Shown: positions 27,665-39,386 of the stretch, piece after piece | Position numbering within the stretch: the stretch's first letter is position 1 | Layout of the letters: each line of letters starts with the position of its first letter | NCBI RefSeq assembly: GCF_022815725.1 | Contig: NZ_JALGRF010000014.1 | Location: 1 to 64,000, forward strand | Source of the DNA: Streptomyces sp. APSN-46.1 | GTDB taxonomy: Bacteria > Actinomycetota > Actinomycetes > Streptomycetales > Streptomycetaceae | DNA: 64,000 nt | Direction: 5' to 3' | Position numbers and translations under genes: made by a program | The notes under the pieces: model-generated | What the model was told of the DNA's origin: nothing | Databases searched by the model: none | What the model saw: the letters and a program-made list of their open reading frames with translations, nothing else

Positions 27665-28240
27665 ATGGACACCCAGCAGCACACCGATGCCGTGCGCCCC
27701 GTGCTTGAGGCGCAGGACATCGCGCGGGTCCTGACCCGCATCGCCCACGAGATCGTCGAACGCGCCAAGGGCGCCGACGACGTGGTGCTCCTCGGCATTC
27801 CCACCCGCGGTGTCTACCTCGCCCGCCGGCTGGCCGCCAAGCTCGAAGAGATCACCGGGACGAAGATCCCGGTCGGCTCCCTCGACATCACCATGTACCG
27901 CGACGACCTGCGGATGAAGCCCGCGCGAGCGATCGGCCGCACCGAGATCCCCGGCGACGACATCGACGGCCGTCTCGTGATCCTCGTCGACGACGTGCTC
28001 TTCTCCGGCCGTACCATCCGCGCCGCCCTCGACGCCCTCGGCGACCTCGGCCGCCCCCGTGCCGTGCAGCTCGCGGTCCTCGTCGACCGCGGCCACCGCG
28101 AACTGCCGATCCGTGCCGACTACGTCGGCAAAAACCTCCCGACCTCGCTGCGCGAGATCGTCAAGGTCCAGCTCCAGGAGGAGGACGGCCGCGACGCCGT
28201 ACTGCTCGGCCAGCGGACCGCCCAGGCAGCAGGGCTGTAG
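27665..28240 (+). CDS. pyrR: Pyrimidine operon regulator / uracil phosphoribosyltransferase PyrR
   Basis: A 191-aa type I phosphoribosyltransferase-fold protein. The PRPP loop is VILVDDVLFSGRTIRAAL; the RNA-binding basic face includes MYRDDLRMKPARAIGRTEIPG. It binds pyr leader RNA with UMP as co-regulator. The ATG at 27665 follows AAGGAGGT, itself part of the PyrR loop, so the gene controls its own operon. pyrB follows after 112 bases. Confidence 0.95.
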   Translation: MDTQQHTDAVRPVLEAQDIARVLTRIAHEIVERAKGADDVVLLGIPTRGVYLARRLAAKLEEITGTKIPVGSLDITMYRDDLRMKPARAIGRTEIPGDDIDGRLVILVDDVLFSGRTIRAALDALGDLGRPRAVQLAVLVDRGHRELPIRADYVGKNLPTSLREIVKVQLQEEDGRDAVLLGQRTAQAAGL

Positions 28241-28253
28241 CCCCGCCGCGCCC

Positions 28254-28270
28254 GGTCCCCGCGGGGGACC
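28254..28270 (+). other. GC-rich hairpin between pyrR and pyrB
   Basis: GGTCCCC GCG GGGGACC forms a 7-bp stem with a 3-base loop in the 112-base pyrR-pyrB gap. There is no T tract. It could tune expression between the two genes or protect the mRNA; this is inference. Confidence 0.4.
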
Positions 28271-28352
28271 GCCGCGCAGCCTGCCCAGCCCCGTCCTGCC
28301 CGCCGCACCGGGCACCCTCAGCCTGCCCTCCCAGACCTACGGAGCCATCCAG

Positions 28353-29339
28353 ATGAAGCGCCACCTCATCTCGGCCGCCGATCTCACGCGCGACGACGCC
28401 GTCCTGATCCTCGACACCGCCGAGGAGATGGCCCGCGTGGCGGACCGTCCGATCAAGAAGCTGCCCACCCTGCGCGGGCTCACGGTCGTCAACCTCTTCT
28501 TCGAGGACTCGACCCGTACCCGGATCTCCTTCGAGGCGGCCGCCAAGCGGCTCTCCGCCGACGTCATCAACTTCTCCGCCAAGGGCTCCTCGGTCTCCAA
28601 GGGCGAATCCCTGAAGGACACCGCGCTGACCCTGGAGGCCATGGGAGCGGACGCGGTCGTCATCCGCCACCACGCCTCCGGCGCCCCCTACCGGCTCGCG
28701 ACCTCCGGCTGGATCGACTCCGCCGTGGTCAACGCCGGCGACGGCACCCACGAGCACCCCACCCAGGCCCTGCTGGACGCCTTCACCATGCGCCGCCGCC
28801 TGGTCGGCCGCGACGCCGGGCTCGGCAAGGACCTGAACGGCCGCCGGATCACCATCGTCGGCGACGTCCTGCACAGCCGGGTGGCCCGCTCCAACGTGCA
28901 GCTGCTCCACACCCTGGGCGCCGAGGTCACCGTGGTGGCCCCGCCCACGCTGGTCCCGATCGGCGTCGAGAGCTGGCCGTGCGAGGTCTCGTACAACCTC
29001 GACGAGGTGCTGCCGAAGTCCGACGCTGTGATGATGCTGCGTGTGCAGCGCGAACGCATGAACGCCGCCTTCTTCCCGACCGAGCGCGAGTACTCCCGCC
29101 GGTACGGGCTCGACGGCGACCGGATGGCGAAGATGCCCGAGCACGCCATCGTGATGCACCCCGGCCCGATGAACCGCGGCATGGAGATCACCGCCGAGGT
29201 CGCCGACTCCGACCGCTGCACGGCCGTCGAGCAGGTCGCGAACGGCGTGTCCACCCGGATGGCCGTCCTGTACCTGCTGCTCGGAGGCTCCGAGCCCGCC
29301 GTCACCACCACCGCTGCCCGTACCGAGGAGAGCAAGTAA
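28353..29339 (+). CDS. pyrB: Aspartate carbamoyltransferase catalytic subunit
   Basis: A 328-aa enzyme joining carbamoyl phosphate to aspartate, the first committed pyrimidine step. The carbamoyl phosphate motif is FEDSTRTRISFE; HEHPTQALLDAF and the Lys of SAKGSSVSKGESLKDT are also present. ATG 28353 gives MKRHLISAADLTRDD; the frame is open upstream to 28059 but that overlaps pyrR. pyrC starts 2 bases after the stop. No pyrI regulatory subunit is present. Confidence 0.96.
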   Translation: MKRHLISAADLTRDDAVLILDTAEEMARVADRPIKKLPTLRGLTVVNLFFEDSTRTRISFEAAAKRLSADVINFSAKGSSVSKGESLKDTALTLEAMGADAVVIRHHASGAPYRLATSGWIDSAVVNAGDGTHEHPTQALLDAFTMRRRLVGRDAGLGKDLNGRRITIVGDVLHSRVARSNVQLLHTLGAEVTVVAPPTLVPIGVESWPCEVSYNLDEVLPKSDAVMMLRVQRERMNAAFFPTEREYSRRYGLDGDRMAKMPEHAIVMHPGPMNRGMEITAEVADSDRCTAVEQVANGVSTRMAVLYLLLGGSEPAVTTTAARTEESK

Positions 29340-29341
29340 AG

Positions 29342-30628
29342 ATGAGCAAGATCCTTATTCGTGGCGCGAAGGTACTCGGCGGCGAGGCGCAGGACGTCCT
29401 GATCGACGGCGAGACCATCGCCGCCGTGGGCGCGGGCCTGGACGCCGAGGGCGCCACCGTCATCGAGGCCGCCGGCCAGACGCTCCTCCCCGGCCTCGTC
29501 GACCTGCACACCCACCTGCGCGAGCCGGGCCGGGAGGACTCCGAGACGGTCCTGACCGGCACCCGCGCCGCCGCCTCCGGCGGCTTCACCGCCGTGTTCG
29601 CCATGGCGAACACCTTCCCGGTCGCCGACACCGCCGGTGTCGTCGAGCAGGTCTGGCGCCTGGGCAAGGAGTCCGGCTACTGCGACGTGCAGCCCATCGG
29701 CGCCGTCACCGTCGGCCTGGAGGGCAAGCAGCTCGCCGAGCTGGGCGCCATGCACGAGTCCGCCGCCCGCGTCACCGTGTTCTCCGACGACGGCAAGTGC
29801 GTCGACGACGCGGTGATCATGCGCCGCGCCCTGGAGTACGTGAAGGCCTTCGGCGGCGTCGTCGCCCAGCACGCCCAGGAGCCCCGCCTCACCGAGGGCG
29901 CCCAGATGAACGAGGGCGTCGTCTCCGCCGAGCTCGGCCTCGGCGGCTGGCCCGCCGTCGCCGAGGAGTCGATCATCGCCCGCGATGTCCTCCTCGCCGA
30001 GCACGTCGGCTCCCGCGTGCACATCTGCCACCTCTCCACCGCCGGCTCCGTCGAGATCGTCCGCTGGGCCAAGTCCCGCGGCATCGACGTCACCGCCGAG
30101 GTCACCCCGCACCACCTCCTCCTCACCGACGAGCTCGTCCGCTCGTACAACGCGGTCTACAAGGTCAACCCGCCGCTGCGCACCGAGCGCGATGTGCTCT
30201 CCCTGCGCGAGGCGCTCGCCGACGGCACGATCGACATCGTCGCCACCGACCACGCCCCGCACCCGCACGAGGACAAGGACTGCGAGTGGGCCGCCGCCGC
30301 CATGGGCATGGTGGGCCTGGAGACCGCGCTCTCCGTCGTCCAGCAGACGATGGTGGAGACCGGCCTGCTCGACTGGGCGGGCGTCGCCGAGCGGATGTCC
30401 TTCGCCCCGGCCCGGATCGGCGGCCTCGCGGGCCACGGCCGTCCCGTCTCGGTGGGTGAACCCGCCAACCTGACCTTGGTGGACACCTCGTACCGTGGTG
30501 TCGTGGACCCCGCACAGTTCGCCTCCCGCAGCCGCAACACGCCTTACGAGGGCCGTGAGCTTCCGGGACGCGTCACTCACACCTTCCTGCGGGGCCGGGC
30601 AACGGTCGTGGACGGGAAGCTGGCGTGA
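29342..30628 (+). CDS. pyrC: Dihydroorotase (type I)
   Basis: A 428-aa zinc amidohydrolase cyclising carbamoyl aspartate to dihydroorotate. Metal ligands are seen in DLHTHLREPG, HICHLSTAG, TPHHL and the catalytic TDHAPH. ATG at 29342 gives SKILIRGAKVLG. Its TGA overlaps the next gene's GTG by four bases, so it is coupled to the PH-like membrane protein. Confidence 0.96.
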   Translation: MSKILIRGAKVLGGEAQDVLIDGETIAAVGAGLDAEGATVIEAAGQTLLPGLVDLHTHLREPGREDSETVLTGTRAAASGGFTAVFAMANTFPVADTAGVVEQVWRLGKESGYCDVQPIGAVTVGLEGKQLAELGAMHESAARVTVFSDDGKCVDDAVIMRRALEYVKAFGGVVAQHAQEPRLTEGAQMNEGVVSAELGLGGWPAVAEESIIARDVLLAEHVGSRVHICHLSTAGSVEIVRWAKSRGIDVTAEVTPHHLLLTDELVRSYNAVYKVNPPLRTERDVLSLREALADGTIDIVATDHAPHPHEDKDCEWAAAAMGMVGLETALSVVQQTMVETGLLDWAGVAERMSFAPARIGGLAGHGRPVSVGEPANLTLVDTSYRGVVDPAQFASRSRNTPYEGRELPGRVTHTFLRGRATVVDGKLA

Positions 30629-31206
30629 CACCTGCAGTAATCCAACTGGCCGCCGAGGCCGCCGAACGACAGTCCGCGGAGGTGACGGACTGGGGCGCCC
30701 GCATCGCGTGGGTGATCGGTCTGCTCGTCTTCATCGCGTTCGTGTACTGGCTGATGCGGCAGGGCTGGAAATGGCGCGGCGCTCTGCAGAGTGATCTGCC
30801 CGAGCTGCCCGCCGCCCCGAGCGGTCTCCCCGAGCACCGGCTGGCCCTGACCGGCCGGTACCACGGGTCCACCACCGCCGGGCAATGGCTCGACCGGATC
30901 GTCGCCCACGGTCTGGGTGTCCGCAGCCGGGTCGAGCTCACGCTCACCGACGCGGGCCTCGACGTGGTCCGTCCGGGGGCCACCGACTTCTTCGTACCGG
31001 CCGCGCGGCTGCGCGGCGCCCGCCTCGACAAGGGAATCGCGGGCAAGGTACTCACCGAGGGCGGTCTGCTCGTCGTCACCTGGGCGCACGGCGACAAGCT
31101 GATCGACTCCGGATTCCGCTCCGACCGCGCGGCCGAACACGCCGCCTGGGTCGAAGCCGTCAACCTCATGAACCCATCCACCACGACGGAAGGCGCCGCA
31201 CGATGA
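30625..31206 (+). CDS. PH-like domain membrane protein in the pyrimidine operon
   Basis: A 193-aa protein with one membrane helix (about residues 28-47, IAWVIGLLVFIAFVYWLMRQG) followed by a soluble beta-rich domain (LALTGRYHGSTTAGQWLDRI ... SRVELTLTDAGLDVVRPGATDFFVP ... LLVVTWAHGDKLIDSGF, segments of one domain) that looks like a bacterial PH domain. Function is unknown. It overlaps pyrC upstream (GTGA) and carA downstream (ATGA), so it is tied into the operon at the translational level. A structural or regulatory role for the pyrimidine enzymes at the membrane is possible but unproved. Confidence 0.8.
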   Translation: MTPAVIQLAAEAAERQSAEVTDWGARIAWVIGLLVFIAFVYWLMRQGWKWRGALQSDLPELPAAPSGLPEHRLALTGRYHGSTTAGQWLDRIVAHGLGVRSRVELTLTDAGLDVVRPGATDFFVPAARLRGARLDKGIAGKVLTEGGLLVVTWAHGDKLIDSGFRSDRAAEHAAWVEAVNLMNPSTTTEGAAR

Positions 31207-32352
31207 CGACCTCCACCAGGGGAGCAGACAAAACTCCCGCCGTACTCGTCCTGGAGGACGGTCGGATCTTCCGCGGCCGCGCCTACGGCGCCCACGGTGA
31301 GACCTTCGGTGAGGCCGTGTTCTCCACCGGCATGACCGGCTACCAGGAGACCCTCACCGACCCGTCGTACCACCGCCAGGTCGTCGTGATGACGGCCCCG
31401 CACGTGGGCAACACCGGCGTCAACGACGAGGACCCCGAGTCCTCCCGCATCTGGGTGTCCGGGTACGTCGTGCGCGACCCGGCGCGCGTCCCCTCGAACT
31501 GGCGCTCCCAGCGCTCGCTGGACGAGGAGCTGGTCAAGCAGGGCGTCGTCGGCATCTCCGGCATCGACACCCGCGCCCTGACCCGCCACCTGCGCGAGCG
31601 CGGCGCCATGCGCGTCGGCATCTTCTCCGGCAACGCGATCTCCGACGACGGCATGCTGCTGGCCAAGGTGCGCCAGGCCCCCGAGATGAAGGGCGCCGAC
31701 CTCGCGGCCGAGGTCGCCACCAAGGAGGCGTACGTCGTCCCCGCGATCGGTGCGAAGAAGTTCACCGTCGCCGCCGTGGACCTCGGCATCAAGGGCATGA
31801 CCCCGCACCGGATGGCCGAGCGCGGCATCGAGGTGCACGTCCTGCCCGCCACCGCCACCGTCGAGGACGTGTACGCGGTCCGGCCGGACGGCGTGTTCTT
31901 CTCCAACGGCCCGGGCGACCCGGCCACCGCCGACCACGCGGTCTCCGTCATGCAGGGCGTCCTCGCGCGCAAGACCCCGCTCTTCGGCATCTGCTTCGGC
32001 AACCAGATCCTGGGCCGCGCGCTCGGCTTCGGCACGTACAAGCTGAAGTACGGCCACCGCGGCATCAACCAGCCGGTGCAGGACCGCACCACCGGCAAGG
32101 TCGAGGTCACCGCGCACAACCACGGCTTCGCCGTCGACGCGCCCCTCGACAAGGTCTCCCAGACCCCCTACGGCCGCGCCGAGGTCTCCCACGTCTGCCT
32201 GAACGACCAGGTCGTCGAGGGACTCCAGCTCCTCGACCAGCCGGCCTTCAGCGTCCAGTACCACCCCGAGGCGGCCGCCGGCCCGCACGACGCCGCGTAC
32301 CTCTTCGACCGTTTCACGTCTTTGATGGAAACCGCCCTGATGGAGGCCGACC

Positions 32353-32360
<8 letters not shown>
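31203..32360 (+). CDS. carA: Carbamoyl-phosphate synthase small subunit
   Basis: A 385-aa glutamine amidotransferase subunit supplying ammonia to CarB for both pyrimidine and arginine synthesis. The N-terminal CPSase domain (GRAYGAHGETFGEAVFSTG) precedes the class I GATase domain with nucleophile Cys in LFGICFGNQILG and the His/Glu pair in VQYHPEAAAG. ATG 31203 overlaps the preceding stop. The carB GTG overlaps its end by eight bases. Confidence 0.96.
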
Positions 32361-35661
<3,301 letters not shown>

Positions 35662-35678
35662 CAGCCCGTACGACATAC

Positions 35679-35722
35679 GAAAGGGGGGCACCGGCGCCAC
35701 AGCGACCGGTGTCCCCCCTTTC
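35679..35722 (+). terminator. Hairpin between carB and pyrD (partial terminator or attenuator)
   Basis: GAAAGGGGGGCACCGG and its inverted complement CCGGTGTCCCCCCTTTC form a near-perfect 16-bp stem with an 11-base loop, followed by TTGAG. It resembles a rho-independent terminator placed inside an otherwise continuous pyrimidine operon, so pyrD-pyrF may be transcribed at a lower level or from their own promoter. Confidence 0.75.
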
Positions 35723-35749
35723 TTGAGCGCACAAGGGATATTTCGGACG

Positions 35750-36859
35750 ATGTACAAACTGTTCTTCAACCTGGTCTTCAAGCGGATGGATCCCGAGCGG
35801 GCCCACTACACGGCCTTCCGCTGGATCCGCCTCGCGGCCCGTACGCCGGTGCTGCGGACCCTCGTCGCGGCCTGGCTGGCACCGCGCTTCAAGGAGCTGC
35901 GCACGGAGGCCCTGGGCCTGCGGATGCACGGGCCCTTCGGACTCGCGGCCGGCTTCGACAAGAACGCGGTGGCCATCGACGGCATGTCGATGCTCGGCTT
36001 CGACCACGTCGAGATCGGCACGGTCACGGCGCGGCCCCAGCCGGGCAACCCGAAGAAGCGGCTGTTCCGGCTGGTGCCGGACCGCGCGCTGATCAACCGC
36101 ATGGGCTTCAACAACGAGGGCTGCGAGGCCGTGGCCGAGCGCCTGGCGGCCCGCGAGGCCGTCTTCCGCACGGTCGTGGGCGTCAACATCGGCAAGACGA
36201 AGGTCGTGCCCGAGGAGGAGGCGGTGGGGGACTACGTCGCCTCCACCGAGCGACTGGCCCGCCACGCGGACTACCTGGTCGTGAACGTCTCCTCGCCGAA
36301 CACCCCGGGCCTGCGCAACCTCCAGGCGACCGAGTCGCTGCGGCCGCTGCTGACGGCGGTCCGCGAGGCCGCGGACCGCACGGTGACGGACCGCCGGGTT
36401 CCGCTGCTCGTCAAGATCGCGCCGGACCTGGCGGACGAGGACGTGGACGCGGTCGCGGACCTCGCCCTGGAACTCGGCCTGGACGGCATCATCGCGACGA
36501 ACACCACCATCGCCCGGGAGGGCCTGGGGCTGAAGTCCGACCCCACGCTGGTCAAGGAGACCGGCGGGCTCTCCGGCGCCCCGGTCAAGGAGCGCTCCCT
36601 GGAGGTCCTGAGGCGCCTGTACGCCCGTGTGGGGGACCGCCTGGTCCTCGTGGGCGTCGGGGGCATCGAGAACGCCGAGGACGCCTGGCAGCGGATCCTG
36701 GCCGGCGCGACCCTGATCCAGGGCTACAGCGCGTTCATCTACGAGGGCCCGTGCTACGCCCGCGCGATCCACAAGGGCCTGGCGGCGCGCCTGGCCGACA
36801 GCCCGTACGCGACCCTCGCCGAAGCGGTGGGCGCCGAGACCCGAAAGGCCGCCCTGTGA
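35750..36859 (+). CDS. pyrD: Dihydroorotate dehydrogenase (quinone), class 2
   Basis: A 369-aa FMN enzyme oxidising dihydroorotate with membrane quinone. The N-terminal amphipathic helix (YKLFFNLVFKRMDPERAHY) is the class 2 membrane/quinone tunnel. The catalytic Ser of class 2 is in NVSSPNTPGLRNLQ; FDKNAVAIDGM and GGIENAEDAWQRI carry FMN contacts. ATG 35750 is preferred to the TTG at 35723, which lies at the end of the terminator stem. Its stop overlaps the pyrF GTG. Confidence 0.95.
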   Translation: MYKLFFNLVFKRMDPERAHYTAFRWIRLAARTPVLRTLVAAWLAPRFKELRTEALGLRMHGPFGLAAGFDKNAVAIDGMSMLGFDHVEIGTVTARPQPGNPKKRLFRLVPDRALINRMGFNNEGCEAVAERLAAREAVFRTVVGVNIGKTKVVPEEEAVGDYVASTERLARHADYLVVNVSSPNTPGLRNLQATESLRPLLTAVREAADRTVTDRRVPLLVKIAPDLADEDVDAVADLALELGLDGIIATNTTIAREGLGLKSDPTLVKETGGLSGAPVKERSLEVLRRLYARVGDRLVLVGVGGIENAEDAWQRILAGATLIQGYSAFIYEGPCYARAIHKGLAARLADSPYATLAEAVGAETRKAAL

Positions 36860-37695
36860 CTGTGACCCCGTTCGGTACCCGCCTGCGTGAGGCGATGGAC
36901 ACCCGCGGCCCGCTGTGCGTGGGCATCGACCCGCACGCGGCCCTGCTGGCCTCGTGGGGCCTGAACGACGACATCGCGGGGCTGGAGAGGTTCTCCCGCA
37001 CCGTCGTCGAGGCGCTGGCGCAGGAGGTCGCGGTGTTCAAGCCGCAGGCCGCCTTCTTCGAGCGGTTCGGCTCGCGGGGCATCGCCGTACTGGAGCGGAC
37101 CGTCGCGGACGCCCGCGCGGCGGGCGCGCTCGTCGTGATGGACGCGAAGCGCGGGGACATCGGCTCGACCATGGCCGCGTACGCGCAGACGTTCCTGTCG
37201 CCGTCCTCGCCGCTGTTCTCGGACGCCCTGACGGTCTCCCCGTACCTGGGCTACGGCTCCCTGGCCCCGGCGGTCGAGCTGGCGCGCGAGTCCGGCGCGG
37301 GCCTGTTCGTCCTCGCCCTCACCTCGAACCCGGAGGGCGCGGAGGTCCAGCGGGCGGTCCGGGAGGACGGGCGGTCGATCGGCGCGACGATGCTGGCGCA
37401 TCTGGCGGCGGAGAACGCGGGCGCCTCTCCCATGGGCTCCTTCGGGGCCGTGGTGGGCGCGACGCTCGGCGACCTGTCCTCCTTCGACCTGGACATCAAC
37501 GGGCCGCTGCTGGCCCCGGGCATCGGCGCGCAGGGCGCCACCGCCGCCGATCTCCCGGCAGTCTTCGGCGCGGCCGTGCGCAATGTCGTCCCGAACGTGT
37601 CGCGGGGCGTCCTGAAGCACGGTCCGGACGCGGGTGCGCTCCGCGCGTCGGCGGCCGGGTTCGCGGACGAGATCCGCAAGGCCGTCTCCGCCTGA
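36856..37695 (+). CDS. pyrF: Orotidine 5'-phosphate decarboxylase (type 2)
   Basis: A 279-aa enzyme decarboxylating OMP to UMP, the last step of the pathway. The catalytic motif is VVMDAKRGDIGST; the N-terminal CVGIDPH and C-terminal APGIGAQGAT phosphate loop are present. Length fits the long type 2 form of actinobacteria. GTG 36856 overlaps the pyrD stop; a second GTG at 36862 is also possible. It is the last gene of the operon. Confidence 0.95.
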   Translation: MTVTPFGTRLREAMDTRGPLCVGIDPHAALLASWGLNDDIAGLERFSRTVVEALAQEVAVFKPQAAFFERFGSRGIAVLERTVADARAAGALVVMDAKRGDIGSTMAAYAQTFLSPSSPLFSDALTVSPYLGYGSLAPAVELARESGAGLFVLALTSNPEGAEVQRAVREDGRSIGATMLAHLAAENAGASPMGSFGAVVGATLGDLSSFDLDINGPLLAPGIGAQGATAADLPAVFGAAVRNVVPNVSRGVLKHGPDAGALRASAAGFADEIRKAVSA

Positions 37696-37987
37696 CCGGC
37701 GGGCGCGGAGGCCCTCGCGGACGAGCGCGTCGCACCTCTTGACGAAATTCGAACGTCCTTCACCGGACAAATCCGGGGCGATATGTCTGTGATGTACGGT
37801 TCAGTGGAGGCTGACCAGGACTTTTCGTCCGTTCTCGCTGACTGGAGCGGTCTTGGCCGCTAGTCTCCGAGCAGAGTGAACGAGCAGCGAGCGAATAACG
37901 GCGCTGTTCGGGAGCTCGCCTGGTGTGGTGCCTTCGGGCTCCCCACCGGTCCGTATCCGACAGTTCGACATCCGAGGTGACGTAGGC
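37696..37987. other. 292-base gap upstream of mihF
   Basis: No gene is visible. The gap holds a small inverted repeat GACG-AAATTCGAA-CGTC (37741-37757), a CCGGA-CAAA-TCCGG hairpin (about 37763-37776) and a TACGGT -10-like hexamer (37795-37800) without a good -35. The mihF promoter should be here. Confidence 0.4.
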
Positions 37988-38311
37988 GTGGCTCTTCCGC
38001 CCCTTACCCCTGAACAGCGCGCAGCCGCGCTCGAAAAGGCCGCCGCGGCTCGCCGGGAGCGGGCCGAGGTCAAGAATCGACTCAAGCACTCCGGCGCCTC
38101 CCTCCAGGACGTGATCAAGACGGGCCAGGAGAACGACGTCATCGGCAAGATGAAGGTCTCCGCCCTGCTGGAGTCCCTGCCTGGCGTGGGCAAGGTGCGC
38201 GCCAAGCAGATCATGGAGCGCCTCGGCATCTCCGAATCCCGGCGTGTCCGAGGTCTCGGCTCCAACCAGATCGCCTCTCTGGAGCGTGAGTTCGGCACTC
38301 CCGCCGGCTGA
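37988..38311 (+). CDS. mihF: Actinobacterial integration host factor (sIHF/mIHF)
   Basis: A 107-aa basic nucleoid protein unique to actinobacteria. It bends DNA and influences chromosome compaction and secondary metabolism in Streptomyces. The long N-terminal helix (TPEQRAAALEKAAAARRERAEVKNRLK, read in parts) is followed by the helix-two-turns-helix DNA-binding unit LLESLPGVGKVRAKQIMERLGI and the conserved RRVRGLGSNQIASLEREFG end. GTG 37988 gives the established start (ALPPLTPEQR). gmk follows after 61 bases. Confidence 0.96.
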   Translation: MALPPLTPEQRAAALEKAAAARRERAEVKNRLKHSGASLQDVIKTGQENDVIGKMKVSALLESLPGVGKVRAKQIMERLGISESRRVRGLGSNQIASLEREFGTPAG

Positions 38312-38372
38312 CGCGTCGCCTGAAGTTCTCCCGGCGTTCTCAGGCAGTCCCGAGAACCTGGATAATCGCTCT

Positions 38373-38936
38373 ATGGCAGCAGAGGTTCGTCCGCGGCTGA
38401 CCGTGCTCTCCGGCCCTTCGGGTGTCGGCAAGAGCACGGTCGTCGCGCATATGCGCAAGGTCCACCCGGAGGTATGGCTCTCGGTGTCGGCCACCACCCG
38501 CAAGCCGCGGCCCGGTGAGCGACACGGAGTCCACTACTTCTTCGTCAACGAGGACGAGTTCGACAAGCTGATCGCCAACGGCGAGCTGCTGGAGTGGGCC
38601 GAGTTCGCGGGCAACCGCTACGGCACACCGCGCGGCGCGGTGCTGGAGCGTCTGGAGAACGGCGAGCCCGTTCTTCTGGAGATCGATCTTCAGGGCGCCC
38701 GGCTCGTCCGCGAGTCGATGCCCGAGGCCCAGCTGGTCTTCCTGGCCCCGCCGAGCTGGGAGGAGCTGGTCCGCCGGCTCACCGGCCGGGGCACCGAATC
38801 GCCGGAGGTCATCCAGCGCCGCCTGGAGACCGCCAAGGTCGAGCTGGCTGCCGAGTCCGAGTTCGACATGACCCTTGTCAACACCTCCGTCGAGGACGTA
38901 GCGCGCGAGCTGCTAGCCTTGATGGAAGTTGTCTGA
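38373..38936 (+). CDS. gmk: Guanylate kinase
   Basis: A 187-aa kinase converting GMP to GDP. It has Walker A GPSGVGKSTVV, the GMP-binding SVSATTRKPRPGERHGVHYFFV region and FAGNRYGTPRGAV. ATG 38373 places the P-loop at the usual distance; the frame is open to 38244. It sits between mihF and rpoZ in the conserved order. Confidence 0.95.
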   Translation: MAAEVRPRLTVLSGPSGVGKSTVVAHMRKVHPEVWLSVSATTRKPRPGERHGVHYFFVNEDEFDKLIANGELLEWAEFAGNRYGTPRGAVLERLENGEPVLLEIDLQGARLVRESMPEAQLVFLAPPSWEELVRRLTGRGTESPEVIQRRLETAKVELAAESEFDMTLVNTSVEDVARELLALMEVV

Positions 38937-38941
38937 TCGTT

Positions 38942-38980
38942 GACCGATGTTCAATCGGTCGATGCGAGATCGTTTCGATC
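38942..38980. promoter_or_regulatory. Inverted repeats upstream of rpoZ
   Basis: GACCGATGTTCAATCGGTC (38942-38960) is a perfect 7-bp inverted repeat, followed by GATCG-TTT-CGATC (38968-38980). Both lie in the 70-base gap between gmk and rpoZ, which is AT-richer than its surroundings. They may be operator sites or leader hairpins for rpoZ. Confidence 0.5.
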
Positions 38981-39006
38981 TTTCACCCATCTTCGGAAGG
39001 TAGAGC

Positions 39007-39279
39007 GTGTCCTCTTCCATTACTGCGCCCGAGGGCATCATCAACCCGCCGATCGACGAGCTGCTCGAGGCCACGGACTCGAAGTACAGCCTCGTGATCT
39101 ACGCGGCCAAGCGCGCGCGTCAGATCAACGCGTACTACTCGCAGCTCGGTGAGGGCCTGCTCGAGTACGTCGGCCCTCTGGTGGACACCCACGTCCACGA
39201 GAAGCCGCTTTCGATCGCGCTGCGCGAGATCAACGCGGGTCTGCTGACCTCCGAGGCCATCGAGGCCCCGGCTCAGTAA
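39007..39279 (+). CDS. rpoZ: DNA-directed RNA polymerase omega subunit
   Basis: A 90-aa subunit that assists assembly of the beta-prime subunit. It has the omega core IDELLEATDSKYSLVIYAAKRARQINAYY (read in parts) and the C-terminal LSIALREINAGLL. GTG 39007 has GGAAGG upstream. It ends with a perfect hairpin terminator. Confidence 0.95.
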   Translation: MSSSITAPEGIINPPIDELLEATDSKYSLVIYAAKRARQINAYYSQLGEGLLEYVGPLVDTHVHEKPLSIALREINAGLLTSEAIEAPAQ

Positions 39280-39301
39280 GGCACCGAGAAGCCTTTCATC
39301 C

Positions 39302-39330
39302 CAGGCCCGGCAGAACATCTGCCGGGCCTG
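39302..39330 (+). terminator. rpoZ terminator
   Basis: CAGGCCCGGCAG and CTGCCGGGCCTG form a perfect 12-bp stem with a 5-base AACAT-containing loop, 22 bases after the rpoZ stop and followed by TGGTGTGT. Confidence 0.88.
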
Positions 39331-39386
39331 TGGTGTGTCATGGGTGAGTACGCGTGGAACGTGTCCGTGTCGAAGAGGAGTGCGTA

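Noticed and set aside
35723..35749. TTG start for pyrD, adding nine residues
   Set aside because: It lies at the very end of the terminator stem with no ribosome site. The class 2 PyrD N-terminal helix begins at ATG 35750.
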